From Cellulomonas composti (GTDB taxonomy: Bacteria; Actinomycetota; Actinomycetes; Actinomycetales; Cellulomonadaceae): a DNA stretch of 64,000 nt. Location: positions 244,610-308,609 of the forward strand of contig NZ_BJWG01000003.1 of the NCBI RefSeq assembly GCF_007990245.1, read 5' to 3'. This document shows, in pieces, positions 1 to 8,417 of this stretch. Below the pieces are notes generated by a model. The model worked only from the letters and a program-made list of their open reading frames with translations, had not been told where the DNA came from and did no database searches. How positions within the stretch are numbered: the stretch's first letter is position 1; every line of letters starts with the position of its first letter. Both the position numbers and the translations under genes were made by a program.

Positions 1-696
1 GGGGCCGTCGCGGTGCTCGTCCTGGGCGTGTCGCTGCTGCTGCCCGTCGCGGCCTTCGCGGGCGCGCTGCTCGCGCTCGTCGTGACGCTCACGCTGGCGC
101 GGGTCGGCGGGACGCTCACACCCGGACGCGCGGTGCTCGCGGGCGTCGCCGTGGCCCAGCTGTGCGCGGCGGGCACGTCGCTCGTCATCTTCTGGACCGC
201 GACCGGAGACTCCTACCGCGAGATCCTCACGTGGCTGCTGGGGTCGCTCGCCGGTGCGACCTGGCAGTCCGTCGCGATCGCCGGTTCGGCCGTCGTCGTC
301 GTCGGGAGCGTGGTGCTCGCCCAGGGCGTGCGGCTCGACGCGTTCGCGTTCGGCGACACCGCGGCCGCGTCGCTCGGGATCGACGTCGAGCGCACGCGCT
401 GGACGCTCCTGGTCCTGGTCGCGCTGCTCACCGGGGCGATGGTCGCCGTGAGCGGGTCGATCGGGTTCGTCGGGCTCGTGCTGCCGCACGCCGTCGGCGC
501 GCTCAGCGGACCGCTGCACCGGCGCCTGCTGCCGTCCGTGGCGATCGCCGGCGCCGTCTTCCTCGTGTGGGCGGACACCATCGCGCGCACGCTGTTCGAC
601 CCGCGCGAGCTACCCGTGGGCGTCGTGACGGCCCTGGTCGGCGTGCCCGTGTTCGTCGTGCTGCTGCGGCGCCGGGCCGGGACCTGGGGGGCCTGA
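1..696 (+). CDS. FecCD/BtuC-type iron-siderophore ABC permease (5' end cut by window)
   Basis: C-terminal ~230 residues of a membrane permease of the FecCD/BtuC family, which moves iron-siderophore, heme or cobalamin complexes across the inner membrane. The frame is open from base 1, so the start lies outside the window. Several hydrophobic helices are visible, and the family-typical segment G-x-I-x-F-V-G-L-V-x-P-H (about codons 155-166, where the coupling region for the ATPase lies) is intact. Its stop is followed one base later by the GTG start of the matching ATPase gene, so the two are translationally coupled. The exact substrate cannot be read from the sequence. Confidence 0.9.
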   Translation, partial: GAVAVLVLGVSLLLPVAAFAGALLALVVTLTLARVGGTLTPGRAVLAGVAVAQLCAAGTSLVIFWTATGDSYREILTWLLGSLAGATWQSVAIAGSAVVVVGSVVLAQGVRLDAFAFGDTAAASLGIDVERTRWTLLVLVALLTGAMVAVSGSIGFVGLVLPHAVGALSGPLHRRLLPSVAIAGAVFLVWADTIARTLFDPRELPVGVVTALVGVPVFVVLLRRRAGTWGA

Positions 697-697
697 C

Positions 698-1495
698 GTG
701 GACGTGCGGATCGAGCGCCTGGGCGTGCGGCTCGGCGGTCGCTGGGTCGTCGACGGCGTCGTCGCGACTCCCCCGTCGGGCGCGCTGACCGGCCTGCTCG
801 GGCCCAACGGCGCGGGCAAGACGACGCTGCTGCGGCTCGTCGCGGGCCTGCTGGCCCCCGAGGCCGGCGCCGTCCTTCTCGACGAGCGTGCGGTGCACGA
901 CGTCGAGCGCCGTGAGCGGGCGCGACGGATCGCGCTGCTCGAGCAGGACTCGTCGAGCGCGCTGCCCCTGACCGTGCGCGAGGTCGTCGCGCTCGGGCGC
1001 ATCCCGCACCGCTCGGCGTGGGGCGCGGACCCCGACCCGGGCGCGGTCGACGTCGCGCTCGCGTCGGCGAGCGCCACGCACCTCGCCGACCGCCCGTGGG
1101 CGCAGCTCTCGGGCGGCGAGCGCCAGCGCGTGCATGTCGCGCGCGCGCTCGCCCAGCAGCCCGCGCTGCTCCTGCTCGACGAGCCGACGAACCACCTCGA
1201 CATCGCCGCGCAGCTCTCGATGCTCGACTTCGTGCACCGGCTCGGCGCCGACGGCACGACGACGATCGCCGCGTTGCACGACCTCAACCTCGCGGCGACG
1301 TTCTGCGACCACGTGCTGGTCCTCGCGCAGGGCCGACTCGTCGCGGCCGGGCCCCCGACGGACGTGCTGACCGCCGACCTGATCCACGAGGTCTGGGGTG
1401 TGCAGGCCGACGTCCTGACCCACCCCCGCACGGGCCGCCCCCTGATCGCCTGGGGCAGGGCGACCCCTGACCGACGACCGGGTCCGCGCGGGTAA
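698..1495 (+). CDS. ABC transporter ATP-binding protein (FecE/FepC type)
   Basis: ATPase partner of the preceding FecCD permease, powering import of an iron-siderophore-type substrate at the cytoplasmic face of the membrane. It shows Walker A (GPNGAGKTT, about residues 33-41), the signature LSGGERQRV, Walker B (LLLLDEPTNHLD) and the switch-region histidine (ALHDLNLA). The length of 265 residues is normal for the family. The GTG start lies one base after the permease stop. The periplasmic binding protein is presumably upstream of the window. It is followed by a 78-bp gap before an unrelated regulator. Confidence 0.92.
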   Translation: MDVRIERLGVRLGGRWVVDGVVATPPSGALTGLLGPNGAGKTTLLRLVAGLLAPEAGAVLLDERAVHDVERRERARRIALLEQDSSSALPLTVREVVALGRIPHRSAWGADPDPGAVDVALASASATHLADRPWAQLSGGERQRVHVARALAQQPALLLLDEPTNHLDIAAQLSMLDFVHRLGADGTTTIAALHDLNLAATFCDHVLVLAQGRLVAAGPPTDVLTADLIHEVWGVQADVLTHPRTGRPLIAWGRATPDRRPGPRG

Positions 1496-1560
1496 GGGCT
1501 GTTCTCGGACTTCATCCGCGGCCCGGTCCTCCGACCGGCTCGCGGGGCGGTCGGGCGTCC

Positions 1561-1573
1561 TAGACTCCTGCCC
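1561..1573 (+). promoter_or_regulatory. Putative leaderless promoter of the LuxR-type regulator
   Basis: A TAGACT hexamer (1561-1566), a good actinobacterial -10 match, sits only 7 bp before the GTG start at 1574 and no Shine-Dalgarno sequence is present. This spacing places transcription initiation at or next to the start codon, so the mRNA is probably leaderless. No clear -35 was seen. Confidence 0.45.
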
Positions 1574-4381
1574 GTGCCGCCCCCCGAGCCGTTCGCGGGC
1601 CCCGACCTGCTCGAACGCGACGACGCGCTTGCCGAGCTGCGGGGACTGCTCGCCCGGGCCGTCGCCGGTGAGGGCCGCGCGGTGCGGGTGCTCGGGCCGC
1701 CCGGCGCCGGGAAGACGGCGCTGCTGCGCACGCTCGTCGCCACCGCGCGCGAGCGGGGCGTCGAGGTGCTGTCCGCATCCGCGGGTGTGCTGGACTCGCG
1801 CACGCCGTACGGCGTGGTGCACCACCTGTTCGACCTGGCGGCGAGGGCGCTGCCGCCCGAGCAGCGGGCGGCCGTGGGCGACGGGCCCGCCCGCCTCGCG
1901 CTCGAGCACGTGCTCGGGGCCGAGCACGGTCCGGTCGATCCCGGCGACCTGCTCGCGAGCCTCTACCGGCTCCTCGAGGCGCTCAGCGCCGGGCGCCCCG
2001 CGATCGTCGTCGTCGACGATGCGCAGTGGGCGGACGAGGAGTCGCTGCTGTTCCTCGCCTCGTTGCGCGAACGCCTGCGCGATCTGCCCGTGCTGGCGGT
2101 GGTCGCGGTGCGTGACGTCGGCACGCAGGACCGCGGGCACGTGCTCGCGGCGCTCGTCGCGGACCCCGACGCTCACGTGCTGCGACTCACGCCGCTGTCG
2201 AACCACGCCGTGGGCCGGCTCCTGGAGCGCACCTGGGGGGAGCCGGTCGGGACCGACGTCGCGGCGGCCGCGGCGGCCGCGACCGACGGCAACCCGTTCC
2301 TCCTGCTCGCGCTCGCGCGCCTGCTGCCCGCGGGCGAGCGCTCGGCGGCGCACGTGCGCGAGGCGGTGCCCGGGACCGTCGTGGACGCGGTCGCGGCGCG
2401 GCTCTCGGCCCTCACCCCGGCACAGCGCGCGCTCGCGACGGCGATCGCCGTCCTGGACGCCGCGCCGCTGCACGTCGCGGCGCAGCTGGCCGGCCTGGAC
2501 CCGCACGACGCCGCGGCCGCGGCCGACGTGCTGCGCGACGTGGGTCTGACCGCCGACGCGCCCACGCTCACCTTCCGTCACGCACTGCTGCGCTCGGCGG
2601 CGCTCGCCGCGACCGGCCATGACACGCGCGCCCGGCTGCACCGCGAGGCCGCCCGGCTGCTCGCGGGCGACCCCCACCACGCCGCCGCGCACCTGCTCGT
2701 GACCGACGGCACGGGCGACCCCTGGGCGGTCGACCTGCTCGCGACGGCCGCGCAGACGGCGCTCGACGACGGCGCGCCCCACTCGGCGGTCGCGCTGCTG
2801 CGCCGGGCCGTCGCCGAACCCGCCGACGACGACCGGCTGCCGAGGCTCCTGCTCCGCCTCGGGCTCGCCGAGCTGCGCGCCGCCGACCGCGCGTGCCTGA
2901 CGACGCTGCTGCGCGCGCACGCGCTCGTCACGGCACCCGAGGACCGCGCCCGCGCGGCCATCGCGCTCGCCGAGGCCTACGGCTTCGCGGGCCGGCACGA
3001 GGACGCCGCCGAGGTGCTGGCGCGCACGTTCGACGCGGTGCGCGGCACGGCGTCGGAGCTCGACGTCGAGGCCGCCCTCGTCGCGTCGAGCCTGCTGGTG
3101 CCCACGCGGATCGCCGACGCGCGCCGGCGGCTCGCCGCACGCCCCGACCTCGCCGGCGCGACGCGCGCCGAACGCCACTTCCTCATCCAGCAGATGGCCG
3201 ACGCCGCCGGCACGAACCAGCCCGCGGACGTGATCCGTGCGTACGCCCACCGTGCCCTGCACCCCGAGGACACCCCGGAGACGACCGACTGGGTGTGGGC
3301 ACGCCTGTTCCTCTCGGCGATCGGCGACCATGCCGAGGTCCGTCGTCTCACCGACGTGGGGTTCGCGCAGGTCGCGAGGCGCGGTTCGGTCGTCGGCTAC
3401 GTGACCGTGAGCTTCATGCGCGGGCTCGACGAGAGCTGGGGCGGCTCGCTCGTCGCGGCAGAGGGGCACCTGCGCGCGATGCTCGAGCACAGCGCGGGCC
3501 TCGAACCTGGCGGCATGGTGCAGACGCTGGCCTGCAGCAACCTCGCGCAGGTGCTCGCGTTGCAGGGTCGCGCGGAGCAGGGGCTCGAGCTGCTCGCGCC
3601 GTTCCCCGAGGAGCTCGGGCCCGTCGGGCCGGCCGGCGTCGCCGCGATGAGCTTCGCGCGGGCGACGGTGCGGCAGGCGTTGGGTGACCACGCCGGTGCG
3701 CTGCACGCTGCGCAGGCCGCGGGCGAGCTGGTCCGGACGCTCGACGTCGACTCCCCCACCTGGGCCGCATGGCGCGCGTACGCGGTCGAGCCGCTGCGCT
3801 CGCTCGGTCGTCTCGACGAGGCGCGTGCGCTGGCCGCCGAGCACGTCGCGCTCTGCGAGCGCAGCGAGGTGCCGCAGCTGCTGGCCGAGGCGCTGCGCCT
3901 CGCGGGCCGGGTGGCCCCGACGCCGGCCGGGTCGATCGCGCTGCTCACCCGGTCCGTCGACGTGGCCGCACGCTCCGAGAGCCGGCTGCAGGAGGCCGCC
4001 TCGAGCGCCGCACTCGGCGCCGCGCTGCGCCGGGCGGGCAGCCGGTCGCAGGCCCGGCCGCACCTGCTCACGGCACACGCGTTCGCGCTCGAGGTCGGCG
4101 CGCTCCCCCTCGCGGCCGAGGCCGAGGCCGAGCTCGCGGCGGCCGGCTCGCGCGTGCGGCCCGTCGACCTGTCCGGCGTGGGGTCGCTCACCGTGAGCGA
4201 GCGGCGGGTCGCCGAGCTGGCGGCGTCGGGGCTGCCCGACGTCGAGATCGCGCGCCGCCTGTTCGTCGCCCGCAGGACCGTCGAGACGCACCTGTCGCAC
4301 GCCTACCGCAAGCTCGGCGTCACGGGCCGCGACGGGCTCGCCGGGGCGCTCGCCGAGCACTCGGGCAGGATGGCCCCATGA
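1574..4381 (+). CDS. Large AAA+/LuxR-type transcriptional regulator (LAL family)
   Basis: A 935-residue regulator with LAL architecture. An N-terminal P-loop ATPase has Walker A GPPGAGKTALL near residues 40-50 and a Walker B-like VVVDDAQWADEE near 150. A long alanine-rich, TPR-like helical middle follows. The C-terminal LuxR helix-turn-helix lies at about residues 870-930 (LTVSERRVAELAASG, then RRTVETHLSHAYRKLGV). Such proteins act as ATP-dependent activators, often sensing sugars or secondary-metabolite signals; the target here is unknown. The GTG start is set by a leaderless -10 box. The stop overlaps the ATG of the next gene (ATGA), so the two are coupled. Confidence 0.88.
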   Translation: MPPPEPFAGPDLLERDDALAELRGLLARAVAGEGRAVRVLGPPGAGKTALLRTLVATARERGVEVLSASAGVLDSRTPYGVVHHLFDLAARALPPEQRAAVGDGPARLALEHVLGAEHGPVDPGDLLASLYRLLEALSAGRPAIVVVDDAQWADEESLLFLASLRERLRDLPVLAVVAVRDVGTQDRGHVLAALVADPDAHVLRLTPLSNHAVGRLLERTWGEPVGTDVAAAAAAATDGNPFLLLALARLLPAGERSAAHVREAVPGTVVDAVAARLSALTPAQRALATAIAVLDAAPLHVAAQLAGLDPHDAAAAADVLRDVGLTADAPTLTFRHALLRSAALAATGHDTRARLHREAARLLAGDPHHAAAHLLVTDGTGDPWAVDLLATAAQTALDDGAPHSAVALLRRAVAEPADDDRLPRLLLRLGLAELRAADRACLTTLLRAHALVTAPEDRARAAIALAEAYGFAGRHEDAAEVLARTFDAVRGTASELDVEAALVASSLLVPTRIADARRRLAARPDLAGATRAERHFLIQQMADAAGTNQPADVIRAYAHRALHPEDTPETTDWVWARLFLSAIGDHAEVRRLTDVGFAQVARRGSVVGYVTVSFMRGLDESWGGSLVAAEGHLRAMLEHSAGLEPGGMVQTLACSNLAQVLALQGRAEQGLELLAPFPEELGPVGPAGVAAMSFARATVRQALGDHAGALHAAQAAGELVRTLDVDSPTWAAWRAYAVEPLRSLGRLDEARALAAEHVALCERSEVPQLLAEALRLAGRVAPTPAGSIALLTRSVDVAARSESRLQEAASSAALGAALRRAGSRSQARPHLLTAHAFALEVGALPLAAEAEAELAAAGSRVRPVDLSGVGSLTVSERRVAELAASGLPDVEIARRLFVARRTVETHLSHAYRKLGVTGRDGLAGALAEHSGRMAP

Positions 4382-4947
4382 CGCTGTGGCTGACCGGTGA
4401 CCCCGACGCGGACCGCCTGCTCGACGAGGACCCCTTCGCGCTGCTCGTCGGGATGCTGCTCGACCAGCAGTACCCGATGGAGGCCGCGTTCTCCGGGCCG
4501 GCGAAGCTGGTCGACCGGATGGGCGGGCTCGACCCGGCCGCGATCGCGCACGCCGACCCCGAGGAGTTCGTCGCGCTGTGCTCGACGCCGCCCGCGGTGC
4601 ACCGCTACCCCGGGTCGATGGCGGCACGCATCCAGGCCGTCGCGCGCGCGGTGGTCGACGACTACGACGGCGACGTGACGCGGATCTGGACCGACGGCGA
4701 CCCCGACGGCGCGACCGTGCTGAAGCGGCTCAAGGCGCTGCCCGGCTTCGGCGACCAGAAGGCGCGCATCTTCGTCGCGCTGCTCGGCAAGCAGCGCGGC
4801 GTGCAGCCGACCGGCTGGCGCGCGGCCGCGGGCGCCTACGGCGAGGAGGGCTCGCGCCGCTCGATCGCCGACGTCACCGACGCCACCAGCCTGGCGGAGG
4901 TCCGCGCGACGAAGAAGGCGGCCAAGGCCGCCGCGCGCCCCTCCTAA
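4378..4947 (+). CDS. HhH-GPD-type base-excision repair protein (endonuclease III-like)
   Basis: A 189-residue protein resembling the actinobacterial HhH-GPD family of small DNA glycosylase-like proteins. It begins MTLWLTGDPDAD, has the LLDQQYPMEAAF segment typical of this group, and a helix-hairpin-helix region around residues 120-135 (LKRLKALPGFGDQKARIFVALLG). The lysine- and alanine-rich tail is low complexity. It overlaps the stop of the upstream LuxR regulator by 4 bp (ATGA), a coupling worth noting because the products have no obvious functional link. I did not identify a Fe-S cysteine cluster as in classical Nth. Function is inferred as DNA base-lesion repair. Confidence 0.8.
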   Translation: MTLWLTGDPDADRLLDEDPFALLVGMLLDQQYPMEAAFSGPAKLVDRMGGLDPAAIAHADPEEFVALCSTPPAVHRYPGSMAARIQAVARAVVDDYDGDVTRIWTDGDPDGATVLKRLKALPGFGDQKARIFVALLGKQRGVQPTGWRAAAGAYGEEGSRRSIADVTDATSLAEVRATKKAAKAAARPS

Positions 4948-4952
4948 CCCCT

Positions 4953-4977
4953 CGAGGGCGCCCAACTGGCGCCCTCG
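4953..4977. terminator. Bidirectional intrinsic terminator
   Basis: Perfect 10-bp inverted repeat CGAGGGCGCC / GGCGCCCTCG around a 5-nt loop. It lies between convergent genes that stop at 4947 (plus) and 5001 (minus). There is no U-tract, as is common for GC-rich actinobacterial terminators. Confidence 0.8.
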
Positions 4978-5000
4978 GCGGTGTGGTGGACGGGCTGGGG

Positions 5001-6203
5001 TCAGGGGGCGGGGAGGGTCTGCTTGGCTGCCTGGACGCGTTGGAAGGCGGCTTCGACCTTGGCCGCGAAGTCGGGGTCCGACTGCGCCAGGTGGACGACG
5101 GCATCCACCATCTCCGGGCACACGTCGGGAACCTTCGAGACGAGCACGAGGTCGACGCCCGCGTCGATCGCCGCGATCGCGCGGTCGGCGGGCGACCAGG
5201 ACTGCACCTGCTCGGCGCCGGACACGTCGTCGGTGATCACGAGCCCGCCGAAGCCCAGGTCACCGCGCAGCAGGTCGGTGACCACCGCCGACGAGAACGC
5301 CGCGGGTGCCGACGGGTCGAGGTGCGTGTAGACCGCCGTCGACACCATGACCAGCTCGGCGCCCGCCTCGATGCCCTCACGGAAGACGCCGATCGCGTCG
5401 TCGTCGCCCGTCGTGACGTCGTCGGTCACGTCGGCGGTCGAGTCCGTGTCGGCCGTGACCCGGCCCAGGCCCGGGAAGTGCTTGATCGCCACCCACAAGC
5501 CGGCGTCGCGCATCCCCGCGGCGAAGGCGTTCGCGTGCGCGGCGACGCCGGCCGGATCCGTGCCGTAGTTGCGCTGGAGCGCCCCGACGGGCGGGTTCGA
5601 CGCCTCGGTGCCCGCCGGCACCAGGTCCATCACAGGGGCGAGGTTGAGGTTCACGCCGGCGGCGGCGAGCTGCATGCCCCAGGTCGTCGCCTGCTGCTGC
5701 AGGTCCGCGGGCTCGAACGTCGCCTGGTCCAGCGCGGACGGGATCGCCGGGAAGTCCGGGCCCTGCAGCACCTGGACCTGCCCGCCCTCCTGGTCGGTCG
5801 AGACGAACATCGGCAGGCCGCCGGTCGTGTCGGGTCCGACGAGCGAGGTGTACCTCCCGACGAGCGTCGCCACGTCGGCCGCCGACGCCTGCGAGCGGCC
5901 GTGCAGGAAGATGTTGCCGACGTGGTGGGCCGTGATCGAGTCCTCGCTGACCTTCGCCTGCTCGGTGAGGTCCACGCCCACGACGAACAGCTGACCCACC
6001 TTCTGCTCGAGCGTCCACCCGTCGGTCGTCGGCGTCGGCGACGGCGTCGGCTCCGCGGTGGTCGTCGCGACCTCGCTCGGCGCCGGGGTCGGTGACGCCG
6101 CTGTCTCGTCGGGCCGTAGCGACTCGTTCCACAGCACGGCGACGAAGATGCCCAGCACGACGGCGACCAAGGCGCCCAGCCCCCACCATGCGGCACGTGT
6201 CAT
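5001..6203 (-). CDS. Membrane-anchored GH3 glycosidase (LpqI/NagZ-like beta-N-acetylhexosaminidase)
   Basis: Glycoside hydrolase family 3 protein of 400 residues, probably a beta-N-acetylglucosaminidase acting on cell-wall fragments. An N-terminal hydrophobic segment (about residues 5-24) and a Thr/Pro/Ser-rich linker (about 33-60) indicate extracytoplasmic anchoring. The KHFPGLG motif and the nucleophile region VITDDVSG are present. In canonical NagZ the KHFPGHG motif is followed by a catalytic D-S-H; here the equivalent reads D-T-D, so the His is Asp. From memory this resembles the actinobacterial LpqI branch. The ATG at 6203 is chosen over farther upstream starts because the signal segment follows at once. 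It diverges from the YbjQ-like gene. Confidence 0.82.
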   Translation of the reverse strand: MTRAAWWGLGALVAVVLGIFVAVLWNESLRPDETAASPTPAPSEVATTTAEPTPSPTPTTDGWTLEQKVGQLFVVGVDLTEQAKVSEDSITAHHVGNIFLHGRSQASAADVATLVGRYTSLVGPDTTGGLPMFVSTDQEGGQVQVLQGPDFPAIPSALDQATFEPADLQQQATTWGMQLAAAGVNLNLAPVMDLVPAGTEASNPPVGALQRNYGTDPAGVAAHANAFAAGMRDAGLWVAIKHFPGLGRVTADTDSTADVTDDVTTGDDDAIGVFREGIEAGAELVMVSTAVYTHLDPSAPAAFSSAVVTDLLRGDLGFGGLVITDDVSGAEQVQSWSPADRAIAAIDAGVDLVLVSKVPDVCPEMVDAVVHLAQSDPDFAAKVEAAFQRVQAAKQTLPAP

Positions 6204-6260
6204 CCGCTCATCGTGGCCCGCCGGTGCACGCGCAGCATCCCCGACACCCCGCGCCCGTGG

Positions 6261-6273
6261 CATGCTTCGCCGC
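6261..6273 (+). promoter_or_regulatory. Possible leaderless -10 box of the YbjQ-like gene
   Basis: CATGCT (6261-6266), a weak -10 match, ends 7 bp before the ATG at 6274. There is no Shine-Dalgarno sequence. Called mainly because several other genes in the window show the same layout. Confidence 0.3.
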
Positions 6274-6639
6274 ATGATCGTCGTGACCACGTCCGAGGTA
6301 CCCGGCTACCGCATCGACGCCGTGCTCGGCGAGGCGCTCGGCGTGGTGGTGTGCACGACGGTCCGTCCCGGCTTCAGCTCGGGTCTGCGCGCGGGCAACG
6401 GGGGCGAGGTGCCCGAGGCGAGCACCAGCGCTTACCACAGCCGCCGCGAGGCGATCAGCCGGCTCGTGACGGAGGCGACGAGCAGGGGCGCCAACGCGAT
6501 CGTCGGGATGCGTCAGGAGTGCGACTCGATCGACACGCTCACGCAGTTCACGGCGTACGGCACCGCGGTCGTCATCGAGGCCATCCCGGCAGGTCAGCCC
6601 GGTTCCACACCCCAGTCGGCGCGCGTCGTCGACGCCTGA
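6274..6639 (+). CDS. YbjQ/UPF0145 family protein
   Basis: A 121-residue member of the YbjQ (UPF0145) family, small oligomeric proteins of unclear role, sometimes linked to heavy-metal or stress responses. Family hallmarks are the opening [14 protein letters not shown], the central [19 protein letters not shown] and the closing ITLTQF/YGTAVVI-like strand. The start at 6274 is preferred over an in-frame ATG at 6262 because homologues start at this methionine. Its last 46 bp overlap the 3' end of the convergent cofE gene, so the two transcripts are antisense to each other there. Confidence 0.85.
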   Translation: MIVVTTSEVPGYRIDAVLGEALGVVVCTTVRPGFSSGLRAGNGGEVPEASTSAYHSRREAISRLVTEATSRGANAIVGMRQECDSIDTLTQFTAYGTAVVIEAIPAGQPGSTPQSARVVDA

Positions 6640-7412
6640 TCCGCGGCGTCCTTCCAGCCCTGCGCGTACGCCTCGGCGCTGCCCTGGCGGAACATGTCCT
6701 GCTCGCCGGTGCGCACCAGCGCGCGGGCGCCCGGGCCGTCACCGTCGACGACGAGGTGCGCCAGCCCGCGCACGACCGCGAGCGGGCGGCCGTCGGACTT
6801 GCCCTTGACGAGCTCGGCGGCTGCGGCGACCTCGTCGGCCACCGCCGCCACCGTCATGGTCAGCGGTCGGCCGAACGAGTCCGGCTGCCCTCGCAGGTCG
6901 TTGAGCACGTGCACGCCGGCGGCGCCGATCGCGATGTCCGTGACGCCCTCGCGCCACGGTCGGCCGGCGGTGTCGGTGACGAGCACCCCGACGCGGACCC
7001 CGAACGCCGCGGCGACGCCCGCGCGCAGGGCCCGGGCGCTCGCGTCCGGGTCGAGCGGCAGCAGCAGCACCGTGCCCTCCGGGGTGTTGCTCGCGTCCAC
7101 ACCCGCGGCCGCCATCACCAGGCCGAGCCGGTTCTCGACGATCCGCGTCACGCCGCCGGGGTGCTCGCGCGTCGCCACGACGCGGACGGTCTCGTCGCTG
7201 ATCGCCTGCTCACGGTCGTCGGCCGCCACCACGCGACCCTCGGCCTTGGAGACGACCTTGGAGGTGAGCACCAGCAGGTCACCGTCCGCGGGCGCGCGGT
7301 CCGGTCGCTCGCGCGCATCGGCCCTCAGCAGCCCGACGAGCAGGCCCACGAGGTCGTCGCCCGGGACGACCTCCCGCAGCCCCGCAGGCGCCCAGACCCG
7401 CAGCTCGGCCAC
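6594..7412 (-). CDS. cofE: Coenzyme F420-0:L-glutamate ligase
   Basis: CofE adds gamma-linked glutamates to F420-0 using GTP and so finishes the F420 redox cofactor. The 272-residue protein matches the CofE domain: [17 protein letters not shown] near residues 45-60, then [21 protein letters not shown] and [20 protein letters not shown]. It lacks the C-terminal nitroreductase-like domain found in mycobacterial FbiB, so it is a stand-alone ligase. The GTG start directly abuts the TGA of the upstream F420-dependent oxidoreductase, placing cofactor maturation and cofactor use in one operon. Confidence 0.9.
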   Translation of the reverse strand: MAELRVWAPAGLREVVPGDDLVGLLVGLLRADARERPDRAPADGDLLVLTSKVVSKAEGRVVAADDREQAISDETVRVVATREHPGGVTRIVENRLGLVMAAAGVDASNTPEGTVLLLPLDPDASARALRAGVAAAFGVRVGVLVTDTAGRPWREGVTDIAIGAAGVHVLNDLRGQPDSFGRPLTMTVAAVADEVAAAAELVKGKSDGRPLAVVRGLAHLVVDGDGPGARALVRTGEQDMFRQGSAEAYAQGWKDAADQASTTRADWGVEPG

Positions 7413-8417
7413 TCAGCGCACCAGCTTCGGGAGCACCTGCGCCCCGAACGTCTCGATCCACTCGCGCTGGTTGCGGCCCACGTTGTGCAGGTAGACGCGG
7501 TCGAAGCCCAGGTCGACGTAGCGCTGGATCTCGGCGCGGTGCACGTCCGGGTCCGACGAGATGACCATGCGCCCCTCGAAGTCCTCGGGCCGCACGAGCT
7601 TGGCCATCTGCTCGAAGTCGAACGGCGAGCGGATGTCGGCCTTGGGGAACTTCATGCCGCCGTTGGGCCACTCGACCATCGCGTTGGTCAGCGCCTCCTC
7701 GTCGGTCGGTGCCCAGGACAGGTGCAGCTGGAGCACCTTGGGCATGGTCGACGGGTCGCGCCCGGACTCGCGTGCGCCGTCGTCGAACCGCGCGAACAGG
7801 CCGGAGATCTTCTCCAGAGGTGCGCCGACGGTGATCAGGCCGTCCGCGTGCCGCCCGGCGCGCTTGGCCGTGATCGGGCCCGCGGTCGCGACGAGGATCT
7901 CCGGCGCGACCTGCGGCATGGTCCACAGCCGTGTCGACTCGAGCTGGTAGAACTCGCCCGAGTGCTTGACGTCCTTGCCCGCGAGCGAGGCGTGGAACAG
8001 CTTCTTGATGATGTCGATCGCCTCGAACATCCGGTTGATCCGCTCGGGCGCCTCGGGCCAGTACCGGGCCACGATGTGCTCGTTGAGCGCCTCGCCCGAA
8101 CCGAGCCCGAGCCAGTGCCGCCCGGGGTACATCGCGGCGAGCGTCGCGGACGCCTGGGCGACCATCGCGGGGTGCCACCGGAACGTCGGCGCGGTCACAC
8201 CGGGTCCGAGATCACCGCGGGTGCGTTCGCCGAGGGCCGTCAGCACGTTCCAGACGAACGCCGACTGCCCCTGCGCGGGCACCCACGGCTGGAAGTGGTC
8301 CGCCGCCATCACACCCGAGAAGCCGTGCTGCTCGGCGTGCACCGAGAGCTCGACGGCCTCGGTCGGGTGGAACTGCTCGAGCATCGCGGCGTAGCCGACC
8401 GTCAGTCCGTTCGTCAC
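7413..8417 (-). CDS. F420-dependent LLM-class oxidoreductase (G6PDH-like family)
   Basis: A 334-residue luciferase-like TIM-barrel enzyme that uses coenzyme F420. It belongs to the group related to F420-dependent glucose-6-phosphate dehydrogenase (begins MTNGLTVGYAAMLEQF; contains GVMAADHFQPWVPAQGQS, PGRHWLGLGSGEALNEHIV and ILVATAGPITAKRAGRHADG). The substrate is not determined; related proteins include sugar-phosphate and hydroxy-compound dehydrogenases. It overlaps the stop of the upstream EamA transporter (GTGA) and is followed without a gap by cofE, so the three genes look like one transcript. Confidence 0.88.
   Translation of the reverse strand: MTNGLTVGYAAMLEQFHPTEAVELSVHAEQHGFSGVMAADHFQPWVPAQGQSAFVWNVLTALGERTRGDLGPGVTAPTFRWHPAMVAQASATLAAMYPGRHWLGLGSGEALNEHIVARYWPEAPERINRMFEAIDIIKKLFHASLAGKDVKHSGEFYQLESTRLWTMPQVAPEILVATAGPITAKRAGRHADGLITVGAPLEKISGLFARFDDGARESGRDPSTMPKVLQLHLSWAPTDEEALTNAMVEWPNGGMKFPKADIRSPFDFEQMAKLVRPEDFEGRMVISSDPDVHRAEIQRYVDLGFDRVYLHNVGRNQREWIETFGAQVLPKLVR

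Noticed and set aside
503..4627. Minus-strand open frame of 1374 codons antisense to the ABC ATPase and LuxR-type regulator
   Set aside because: Arg/Gly-rich shadow of GC-rich codons with no domains; the opposite strand carries clear families.
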